Of a DNA stretch of 6,532 nucleotides, positions 1 to 6,532 are shown one piece after another. The notes beneath the pieces were generated by a model that saw only the letters and a list, made by a program, of their open reading frames with translations, was not told where the DNA came from and made no database searches. The DNA lies in assembly GCA_023487325.1 (NCBI GenBank), contig JAMDBS010000099.1, positions 1 through 6,532 of the forward strand, in the 5' to 3' direction. The stretch comes from Patescibacteria group bacterium. GTDB lineage: Bacteria; Patescibacteria; UBA1384; JAMDBS01. The translations under genes and the position numbers were made by a program. The stretch's first letter is position 1, and each line of letters opens with the position of its first letter.

Positions 1-9
1 TTATCAAAA

Positions 10-19
10 TAAGATCTTA
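10..19. repeat. 10-bp perfect palindrome in the rpoB leader
   Basis: TAAGATCTTA reads the same on both strands and lies 20 bases before the rpoB start codon. The symmetry does not extend further (A at 9 faces A at 20). It has no loop, so it is a poor RNA hairpin and has no U-tract to make it a terminator. It could be a protein-binding half-site pair or simple chance in AT-rich DNA. The rest of the 39-base leader shows nothing else apart from the ribosome binding site. Confidence 0.2.
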
Positions 20-27
20 ATTTATAA

Positions 28-34
28 GAGGGTG
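28..34 (+). promoter_or_regulatory. Ribosome binding site of rpoB
   Basis: GAGGGTG sits 5 bases before the ATG at 40. It resembles GGAGGTG, the complement of the 16S rRNA 3' end, with GGTG able to pair directly with CACC. It supports the start at 40. In the rpoB frame there are stop codons at 10-12 and 25-27, so no upstream extension is possible. Confidence 0.7.
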
Positions 35-39
35 CAAAA

Positions 40-3000
40 ATGAGAAAATTATTTCAAAAACCTCGCGCAGAAGTATCGTTGCCAAATCTTTTGGAAATCC
101 AAACCCAATCCTACAAGTGGTTTATTCAGGAAGGTTTAAAAGAATTGTTCGAGGAAATCTCCCCGGTGGAGGATTTTAGCGGCAAAGTTCTTCAGTTAGA
201 ATTCGGCGAATACTATTTAGATGAGCCAAAATACAGCGAAGATGTCGCCAGAAATAAGAATCTAACCTATGCTGCGCCGTTAAAATGTAAAGTAAATTTG
301 GTCAACAAAAGCGCAAAAAAAAGCAAAAAATCAGAAGTTTTTTTGGGTGATTTTCCGTTAATGACCCCCCAGGGGACTTTTATCATTAATGGTATCGAGA
401 GAGTGGTTGTTACTCAAATCGTACGATCATATGGTGTAATTTTTGTTTCCGAAAATATCGCAGGCCGAAAGTTTTTTGGCGCGAAAATTATTCCATCTCG
501 CGGCGCTTGGTTAGAACTCGAAACCTCACCACGCGATATTATATCGGTAAAAATCGACCGCAAGCGCAAAATACCTATTACAGCTTTATTGCGTGTATTG
601 GGGCTAACAGAAGACCAACAGATTGTGGCTGCCTTCAAGGATGTTGACGACAATACTGATCATAAATATATTCAATCAACTTTAGAAAAAGATCCGGCTA
701 AAACTTACGAAGACGCCTTAGTAGAGGTGTACAAGCGCATTAGGCCGGGTGATTTAGCTAATGCGGAAATTGCCAAGCCATTTCTAGAAGCAATGCTTTT
801 AAATCCAAAACGATACGATTTAGGCAAGGTTGGTCGCTACAAGATGAACCAGCGTTTGAATTTGAGGGTTGATCAGTCTTTAAAAAATCGCATTCTGCGG
901 CTTGAGGATGTTATTGAAGTTGTCAAAGAAATTATTCGTCTTAATAATGATCCGGAAGCCGAAGCTGACGATATCGACAATCTCAAAAATAGAAGAATTA
1001 GAGCGGTTGGCGAGCTTATTCAAGGTCGGCTTAGGGTTGGCTTGCTAAGAATGGAGCGTATAATTAAAGACCGCATGAGCGTTTTAGATCCTGATACAAT
1101 GGTGCCTTCGCAATTAATTAACAGCCGGCCAATTCAAGCAGTATTGCAAGAATTTTTTGCCTCGTCTCAGCTTTCACAATTTATGGACCAAACTAACCCT
1201 TTGGCCGAGCTGGAGCATAAAAGACGTTTGGCGGCTACCGGTCCAGGAGGGTTATCTAGAGAAAGAGCCGGTTTTGAAGTTAGAGACGTTCATGAATCGC
1301 ATTATGGCAGAATTTGCCCCATTGCTACTCCCGAAGGGCCAAATATTGGTTTGGTAGGCCAGCTGGCTAGCTATGCCAGAGTCAATGAATATGGTTTTGT
1401 AGAGACTCCATATTTGTTAGTAGAGCACAAAAGTGGCAAATCGCAAGTTACTAAAAAAATTGTCTATTTGGATGCAGATAAGGAAGAAAAGGCGATTATC
1501 GCGCCAGCGTCAATTAAAACCGATACAGAGGGCTATATAACTGAAGCCAACACTATAGTGAGAAAATTTGGCACACCTACCACAGAAAAAAAAGAAAAAA
1601 TTGATTATGTCGATGTTTCGCCGCGACAAATTGTTTCTATAACCACCGCTTTAATTCCTTTTGTCGAGCATGATGATGCCGCTCGCGCCTCAATGGGTTC
1701 AAACATGCAGAGACAAGCAGTACCGTTGGTACGCCCAAATTCACCATTAGTCGGTACGGGCATGGAAAGTGACGCCGCCCGTTATTCGGGGCAGATTATT
1801 ATTGCCCAAGAAGACGGAATAGTACGGGAAATATCTGGCGATAAAATTGTTGTTGGATCAAAAAATAAAGAAAAAGAATATAAATTACAAAAGTTTGTTC
1901 GTTCCAATCAAGCCACTTGTTTGAATCAAAAATGTATTGTCTCTATTAGTCAAAAAGTCAAAAAAGGCGACGTTTTAGCCGACGGCTCAGCTACTTCTGG
2001 CGGTGAATTAGCCTTAGGACAAAACGTTTTGGTGGCATTTTTATCTTTTAAAGGCTGGAACTATGAAGATGCTATTATAATCTCCGAGCGATTACTAAGA
2101 GAAGATATTTATAGCTCAATTCATATCGAGAAATACTCGGTTGAGGTGCGCGACACCAAGCTTGGTCCAGAATTAATTACTCGCGATATTCCTAATGTTG
2201 GCGAAGAAGCTTTGTCAAATTTAGACGAACAGGGTATTGTGCGTATTGGCGCCGAAGTGCACTCAAGAGATATTTTGGTTGGCAAGATTTCCCCTAAAGG
2301 AGAGACCGAATTATCCGCCGAAGAAAAATTATTGCGCGCGATTTTTGGCGAAAAAGCCAAAGATGTTAAGGATACATCTTTAAGGTTACCACATGGTGAG
2401 CGCGGCAAAATTATCGATGTCAAGGTCTTTTCCAAAGAATTAGGCGACGAATTACCGCCCGGAGTTTATCAAATAGTAGAAATTTCCGTCGCCCAATTTA
2501 GAAAGGTTTCTGTAGGCGATAAATTAGCGGGAAGACACGGCAATAAAGGCGTTATTTCTAAAATTTTGCCAGTCGAAGAAATGCCGTTTTTGCCCGATGG
2601 TACCCCGGTAGATATTGTTTTAAACCCATTAGGTGTAGTTTCGCGTATGAATTTAGGGCAGGTATTAGAAACTCACCTTGGTTGGGCAGCTAAAGCCTTA
2701 AATTATAAAATCGCTACCCCAGTTTTTGAAGGCGTTAGCTACGATCAAATTCAGTCGGAATTAAATAAATCCAAACTGCCAGAAGGCGGTAAGATCCAGC
2801 TTTACGATGGCGCCACAGGAGAGCCATTCGATCAGAAAACAACCGTTGGCTATATTTATATGATGAAATTAATCCATATGGTTGATGACAAAATGCACGC
2901 CCGTTCTATCGGTCCTTACTCGATGATTACCCAACAGCCGCTCGGTGGTAAAGCGCAATTTGGCGGTCAGCGGTTTGGGGAAATGGAAGTTTGGGCGCTT

Positions 3001-3396
3001 GAGGCATATGGCGCTGCTCATACTCTGCAAGAAATGCTTACTATTAAATCCGACGACGTTATCGGCCGTTCCAAAGCTTATGAAGCCATTATTAAAGATG
3101 AACAAATACAAAAACCGCAAATTCCTGCTTCCTTTTATGTTTTAATGCGCGAACTCCAGAGTTTGGGCCTGGATTTGGATATGATTAATCAGAAAAAACC
3201 GGTTTCAGAAGAAAAACAGGAAAAAATTCTCGAAAAAGCCGTTGGCGAAGTCGAGCCTAAAACTAAAAGAATTGCCAAAAAATCAGAAACAAAAACAGAA
3301 TCAAATGAGGTCGAACAAGACGAAGAACTAACAGAAATTATGGTTGGGCAGGAGAAGAATCCGCCCAAGGCTTCAGAAGAAGAAATAAAAGAATAG
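40..3396 (+). CDS. rpoB: DNA-directed RNA polymerase subunit beta (complete)
   Basis: This is the beta subunit of the cytoplasmic core RNA polymerase (alpha2-beta-beta'-omega), which forms one side of the DNA cleft and catalyses template-directed RNA synthesis from NTPs. The product is 1118 residues. Seen in order: the N-terminal protrusion ([19 protein letters not shown], about 103-121); the lobe (about 130-310) without the E. coli SI1 insertion; the rifampicin region ([14 protein letters not shown], 375-388, then HKRR at 393-396); PEGPNIGL (431-438); the [18 protein letters not shown] block (about 545-562); WNYEDA with acidic pair E676/D677 (E. coli E813/D814); IFGEKA (768-773); [12 protein letters not shown] with K828 and K836 (E. 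coli K1065/K1073, hybrid and active site); SRMNLGQ (868-874); and the C-terminal clamp block [21 protein letters not shown]2 is also absent. Residues 1048-1118 form a Glu/Lys-rich tail beyond the usual end. ATG 40 is the first start after an in-frame stop at 25-27. rpoC follows after 10 bases. Substitutions in the rifampicin pocket are reported under findings. Confidence 0.99.
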   Translation: MRKLFQKPRAEVSLPNLLEIQTQSYKWFIQEGLKELFEEISPVEDFSGKVLQLEFGEYYLDEPKYSEDVARNKNLTYAAPLKCKVNLVNKSAKKSKKSEVFLGDFPLMTPQGTFIINGIERVVVTQIVRSYGVIFVSENIAGRKFFGAKIIPSRGAWLELETSPRDIISVKIDRKRKIPITALLRVLGLTEDQQIVAAFKDVDDNTDHKYIQSTLEKDPAKTYEDALVEVYKRIRPGDLANAEIAKPFLEAMLLNPKRYDLGKVGRYKMNQRLNLRVDQSLKNRILRLEDVIEVVKEIIRLNNDPEAEADDIDNLKNRRIRAVGELIQGRLRVGLLRMERIIKDRMSVLDPDTMVPSQLINSRPIQAVLQEFFASSQLSQFMDQTNPLAELEHKRRLAATGPGGLSRERAGFEVRDVHESHYGRICPIATPEGPNIGLVGQLASYARVNEYGFVETPYLLVEHKSGKSQVTKKIVYLDADKEEKAIIAPASIKTDTEGYITEANTIVRKFGTPTTEKKEKIDYVDVSPRQIVSITTALIPFVEHDDAARASMGSNMQRQAVPLVRPNSPLVGTGMESDAARYSGQIIIAQEDGIVREISGDKIVVGSKNKEKEYKLQKFVRSNQATCLNQKCIVSISQKVKKGDVLADGSATSGGELALGQNVLVAFLSFKGWNYEDAIIISERLLREDIYSSIHIEKYSVEVRDTKLGPELITRDIPNVGEEALSNLDEQGIVRIGAEVHSRDILVGKISPKGETELSAEEKLLRAIFGEKAKDVKDTSLRLPHGERGKIIDVKVFSKELGDELPPGVYQIVEISVAQFRKVSVGDKLAGRHGNKGVISKILPVEEMPFLPDGTPVDIVLNPLGVVSRMNLGQVLETHLGWAAKALNYKIATPVFEGVSYDQIQSELNKSKLPEGGKIQLYDGATGEPFDQKTTVGYIYMMKLIHMVDDKMHARSIGPYSMITQQPLGGKAQFGGQRFGEMEVWALEAYGAAHTLQEMLTIKSDDVIGRSKAYEAIIKDEQIQKPQIPASFYVLMRELQSLGLDLDMINQKKPVSEEKQEKILEKAVGEVEPKTKRIAKKSETKTESNEVEQDEELTEIMVGQEKNPPKASEEEIKE

Positions 3397-3399
3397 GAG
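3395..3399 (+). promoter_or_regulatory. Ribosome binding site of rpoC, overlapping the rpoB stop
   Basis: AGGAG begins on the second base of the rpoB TAG stop (3394-3396) and lies 7 bases before ATG 3407. It picks this start over the in-frame ATG at 3440. With only 10 bases between the genes and no room for a terminator or promoter, the two are cotranscribed and likely translationally coupled, as is usual for rpoBC. Confidence 0.85.
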
Positions 3400-3406
3400 T
3401 TTATAT

Positions 3407-6400
3407 ATGGCTCAGAAAAAAACCAACAAATCGTCATTTATGAATAAAAGTATAAATTTTGACGCTCTTCGTCTAAGCATCGCCAGTCCTGAAAAAATTA
3501 TGCAATGGTCGCATGGCGAAGTCACCAAGCCGGAAACTATCAACTATCGAACTCAAAAACCCGAACGCGATGGCCTTTTTTGTGAAAAAATATTTGGTCC
3601 GATTAAAGACTGGGAATGTTATTGTGGCAAATATAAAAAAATTCGCTACAAGGGTGTAATTTGTGATAAATGTGGTGTCGAGGTAACGAGAAGTGCAGTT
3701 CGTCGGGAAAGAATGGGACATATTGATCTAGCCTGCCCAGTAGCGCATATTTGGTATGTTCGCGGCATTCCTTCGGTTTTGAGCTTAGCCTTAGATATGT
3801 CGTTAGGCGAAATCGAAAAAGTAATTTATTTTGCCGCCTATGTTATTTTAGAAGTTAATGAAGAAATTAAAAAATCCGCGCTTTTGCAGCTAGAAAAAGA
3901 ATATAAGGATTTAGTTAGCGCGCAAAAAGGCAATAAAGAAGAAATCGACGCGGCTTATAAAAAAACTAAAACCGAAATCGAAGGCCTGGCAGTAAAAAAA
4001 GTAATTTCTGAAACCTACTACTACGAACTCTCAATGAAATATGGGCAAATTATCAGAGTCGGCATCGGCGCTGAAGCCTTGCATGAACTCTTGGCTAAAA
4101 TAAACCTTAAAGATGCTATTGAGGAGTTAAAAAAACAAGCAAATTTTGTTGTGGGCGCGCAAAAACGAAGAATTTTAAAACAACTTCGATTATTTATTAA
4201 TTTTTACAGCGCCGACATTAAGCCGCAGTGGCTAGTATTATCGAAAATCCCTATTATTCCTCCTGATTTACGGCCACTGGTTCAGCTAGACGGCGGCAGA
4301 TTTGCAGCTTCTGATTTAAATGATTTATATCGAAGAGTAATTAATAGAAATAATAGGTTAAAAAAACTAATTTCTCAGGGTGCGCCTGAGGTAATTTGTC
4401 GTAATGAAAAAAGAATGCTTCAAGAAGCAGTCGATGCTTTAATTGATAATTCTGCCCGTCGCGGCAAAGTTGTTTCTACCGGCGCCGCCCAGAGAAAGTT
4501 GCGCTCGCTTTCGGATATGTTGCGCGGCAAACAAGGCCGATTTAGACAGAATTTATTAGGTAAACGCGTTGATTATTCCGGACGCAGCGTTATTGTTGTC
4601 GGACCGAATTTAAAATTAAATCAAGCCGGTATCCCTAAAACAATGGCCTTAGAATTATTTAAGCCATTTGTAATTTCCAAATTACTTTCCGAGGGCTTTG
4701 TTCATAATGTTAAAAACGCCTCAAAAATGATTGAAGATGGAGCACCGGAAGTTTGGGATATTCTAGAAAAAGTAACCAAAGATGCCTATGTTCTACTTAA
4801 TCGCGCGCCAACTCTGCACCGTTTAGGTATTCAAGGATTTCAACCGGTATTAATCGAAGGCAAAGCAATTCAAATCCATCCTTTGGTATGTATGGCTTTT
4901 AATGCGGACTTTGACGGCGACCAGATGGCTGTTCATGTGCCTCTATCAAAACAAGCTAAATATGAATGTTCGCAAATTATGCGTTCTAGCCATAATTTAT
5001 TAAAGCCTGCATCTGGTGAGCCGGTCGTAACGCCACGGCTCGATATGGTTTTTGGCGCTTATTATCTAACTTCATTTGAACCTGACGTACGCGGTGAAGG
5101 AAAAATATTTGGCAGTAAAAATGAAGCTATTTTAGCCTACCAATATGGCTTGGTTCATTTGCGCGCCAAAATTAAAGTAAAATTATCGCTTAAGCCGGCC
5201 TTAAAAGATCCTGAACAATTAGCCGAAACCTCTATTGGCAGAATTCTATTTAATAATGAATTACCAAAAGAATTAAGGTTTAAAAATGAAGTATACGATG
5301 CCAAATCGCTCAAAAAATTAATTAAAGAATGTTTTGATAAATTCGGCATTGAAGAAACTGCCAATTTTGTTGATCGGGTCAAAAAGACCGGTTTTAGTTA
5401 CGCTACTTTATCGGGTATGACCATTTCGATGGATGATATTCATATTCCGGTCGAAAAAAGAAATATTATTAGCGAAGGCAATAAAAAAGTTGAGCAAATC
5501 GAGACGCTCTATCGCCGCGGTTTAATCAATAATGCCGAAAAAGTTACTAAAAGTACTGAGCTTTGGATGGATATTAAAAAAGATATTGAAAATAATATGA
5601 TTGCTGATTTTCCCAAGAATAATCCTGTTTATATTATGGTTTCTTCTGGCGCTCGCGGTACAATCACCCAGTTAACCCAAATGGCTGGCATGAAGGGTTT
5701 GGTGGTTAACCCAAGCGGTGAAATTATTGAAACACCAATTAAGGCTAATTTTAAAGAAGGCTTAAGCGTTTTGGAATATTTTATCTCTACTCATGCCGCT
5801 AGAAAAGGCCGTTCCGATACTGCGCTTAGAACTTCTGATGCTGGCTATTTAACCAGACGTCTAGTCGATGTTTCTCAGGATCTAGTTATTAGTGAAGAAG
5901 ATTGCCATACCAAGAATCATATAGTTATGCTGCGCGCTCAGGGTGAAGAATTGGGGTTAAGGTTGTCAGAAAGAATTCGCGGCCGAGTCGCTGCGTTAGA
6001 TATTAAAGATCCGCAAAGCAAAAGAATCATAGTTAAAGCTAATCAAGAAATAACAAATGAATCAGCAGCAGCTATAGAGCAAAGTAAAATCGAAGCAGTG
6101 CCAGTTTTTTCAGTTTTGACTTGCGATTCAAAATGGGGAGTATGTCAAAAATGCTACGGTCGCGATTTGGCTAAAGGTAAATTGGCGCAGCTTGGCGAAG
6201 TTGTTGGTATTATGGCTGCCCAAGCTATTGGCGAGCCAGGCACACAGCTGACTCTAAAAACATTTCATATGGGTGGCGTTACTGGTGAAGATATTACGAC
6301 AGGCTTGCCGCGTGTTGAGGAACTGTTTGAAGCTAGAATGCCCAGAACTCCAGCTGTAATTAGTGAAATTGATGGCGTAGCGGAAATTCGTCAAGAAAAA

Positions 6401-6532
6401 GACCAAAAAATTATACGCGTTGTATCCTCACAGACTCCAACCGAAACATATAATATCGAGCAAGACTATGCCGTTATTGTTAAAAATGGCGATTTGGTCA
6501 AAGCCAAACAAGCTTTAGCCACCTATATGAAA
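3407..6532 (+). CDS. rpoC: DNA-directed RNA polymerase subunit beta' (3' end cut by the window)
   Basis: This is the catalytic beta' subunit of core RNA polymerase. The frame is open for 1042 codons without a stop up to the last base, so only the C-terminus (perhaps 150-220 residues by comparison with SI3-lacking homologues) is missing. Seen in order: [14 protein letters not shown] near the N-terminus; zinc ribbon Cys71, Cys73, Cys86, Cys89; a charged insertion at about 150-200 in the clamp; the sigma-binding clamp coiled coil (about 304-345, [13 protein letters not shown]); rudder and switch 2 ([20 protein letters not shown], 374-393); NRAPTLHR; the Mg-binding loop NADFDGDQ (499-506, Asp501/503/505, matching E. 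coli D460/462/464); the F-loop region SGARG (747-751) to IIETPI; bridge helix (about 788-823, including Y814); the second zinc site Cys833, Cys906, Cys913, Cys916 (E. coli C814/888/895/898); and the trigger loop with Leu950 and His954 (E. coli M932/H936). [12 protein letters not shown] follows the trigger loop directly, so SI3 is absent. The start at 3407 is set by AGGAG at 3395-3399. Confidence 0.98.
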   Translation, partial: MAQKKTNKSSFMNKSINFDALRLSIASPEKIMQWSHGEVTKPETINYRTQKPERDGLFCEKIFGPIKDWECYCGKYKKIRYKGVICDKCGVEVTRSAVRRERMGHIDLACPVAHIWYVRGIPSVLSLALDMSLGEIEKVIYFAAYVILEVNEEIKKSALLQLEKEYKDLVSAQKGNKEEIDAAYKKTKTEIEGLAVKKVISETYYYELSMKYGQIIRVGIGAEALHELLAKINLKDAIEELKKQANFVVGAQKRRILKQLRLFINFYSADIKPQWLVLSKIPIIPPDLRPLVQLDGGRFAASDLNDLYRRVINRNNRLKKLISQGAPEVICRNEKRMLQEAVDALIDNSARRGKVVSTGAAQRKLRSLSDMLRGKQGRFRQNLLGKRVDYSGRSVIVVGPNLKLNQAGIPKTMALELFKPFVISKLLSEGFVHNVKNASKMIEDGAPEVWDILEKVTKDAYVLLNRAPTLHRLGIQGFQPVLIEGKAIQIHPLVCMAFNADFDGDQMAVHVPLSKQAKYECSQIMRSSHNLLKPASGEPVVTPRLDMVFGAYYLTSFEPDVRGEGKIFGSKNEAILAYQYGLVHLRAKIKVKLSLKPALKDPEQLAETSIGRILFNNELPKELRFKNEVYDAKSLKKLIKECFDKFGIEETANFVDRVKKTGFSYATLSGMTISMDDIHIPVEKRNIISEGNKKVEQIETLYRRGLINNAEKVTKSTELWMDIKKDIENNMIADFPKNNPVYIMVSSGARGTITQLTQMAGMKGLVVNPSGEIIETPIKANFKEGLSVLEYFISTHAARKGRSDTALRTSDAGYLTRRLVDVSQDLVISEEDCHTKNHIVMLRAQGEELGLRLSERIRGRVAALDIKDPQSKRIIVKANQEITNESAAAIEQSKIEAVPVFSVLTCDSKWGVCQKCYGRDLAKGKLAQLGEVVGIMAAQAIGEPGTQLTLKTFHMGGVTGEDITTGLPRVEELFEARMPRTPAVISEIDGVAEIRQEKDQKIIRVVSSQTPTETYNIEQDYAVIVKNGDLVKAKQALATYMK

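Noticed and set aside
1..12. Tail of an upstream gene (for example rplL), ending in Leu-Ser-Lys-stop at 10-12
   Set aside because: Three codons are too few to identify anything, and another frame is open across the same bases.
1..28. Possible promoter, with TTATCA at 1-6 and TATAAG at 23-28
   Set aside because: The -35 match is weak. Transcription would start at or inside the ribosome binding site region, and rpoB is normally cotranscribed with ribosomal protein genes upstream. AT-rich sequence gives such matches by chance.
414..653. Reverse-strand open frame inside rpoB; similar open frames at 2121-2435, 2869-3120, 3189-3437 and 3473-3721 and, inside rpoC, 5155-5382
   Set aside because: All lie opposite strongly conserved rpoB or rpoC coding sequence, have no ribosome binding site I can see and no recognisable protein motif. 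They are antisense shadows.
1157..1357. Forward open frames out of phase within rpoB, at 1157-1357 and 2945-3145
   Set aside because: They overlap the most conserved parts of rpoB (rifampicin region and C-terminal clamp) in another frame and have no family features.
4880..4945. Intein or intron at the NADFDGD active-site codons, a favoured insertion site in polymerase genes
   Set aside because: The motif and its flanks ([20 protein letters not shown]) are continuous with no inserted sequence.
3407..6532. Frameshift or pseudogene in rpoC, because no stop codon is reached
   Set aside because: Codon-by-codon reading stays in one frame with conserved motifs in the right order to the last base. 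The missing stop is due to the window edge.
40..6532. Recoded TGA (code 25 or 4), given a likely candidate-phylum origin
   Set aside because: No in-frame TGA occurs in about 2,160 codons, and Trp is always TGG and Gly always GGN where motifs allow a check.

Overview
The window holds the core of a bacterial RNA polymerase operon. It contains a complete rpoB (beta subunit) and most of an rpoC (beta' subunit), on the + strand, separated by 10 bases. Almost every base is coding. The only other sequence is a 39-base leader before rpoB and the short rpoB-rpoC junction. No mobile element, CRISPR array, RNA gene or second pathway is visible.

The organism is a bacterium with fairly AT-rich DNA (roughly 40% GC judged by eye, many TTA, AAA and GAA codons). 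Both subunits lack the large Escherichia coli-type insertions: SI1 and SI2 in beta, SI3 in the beta' trigger loop. Several normally invariant positions are changed. Compact, divergent subunits with a charged beta tail and a short clamp insertion suggest a member of the Candidate Phyla Radiation (Patescibacteria), but this is inferred from sequence feel and not from a tree. About 2,160 codons are read without an in-frame TGA, so the recoded TGA=Gly code of Gracilibacteria and Absconditabacteria is not supported.

Layout: bases 1-39 are a leader with a Shine-Dalgarno-like GAGGGTG. Bases 40-3396 are rpoB (1118 residues). At 3394-3407 the rpoB stop codon overlaps the Shine-Dalgarno sequence of rpoC. 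Bases 3407-6532 are rpoC, which is cut by the window edge after residue 1042, just past the trigger loop. The two products form the two halves of the polymerase active-site cleft. Beta supplies the rifampicin pocket, the fork and the hybrid-binding lysines. Beta' supplies the Mg-binding NADFDGD loop, the clamp, the bridge helix and the trigger loop. All expected catalytic and zinc-binding residues are present.

No undescribed system was found. The points worth a second look are substitutions at functionally important polymerase positions: the rifampicin pocket, trigger loop, bridge helix, rudder and switch 3. The lineage-specific beta C-terminal tail and the beta' clamp insertion are also of interest.
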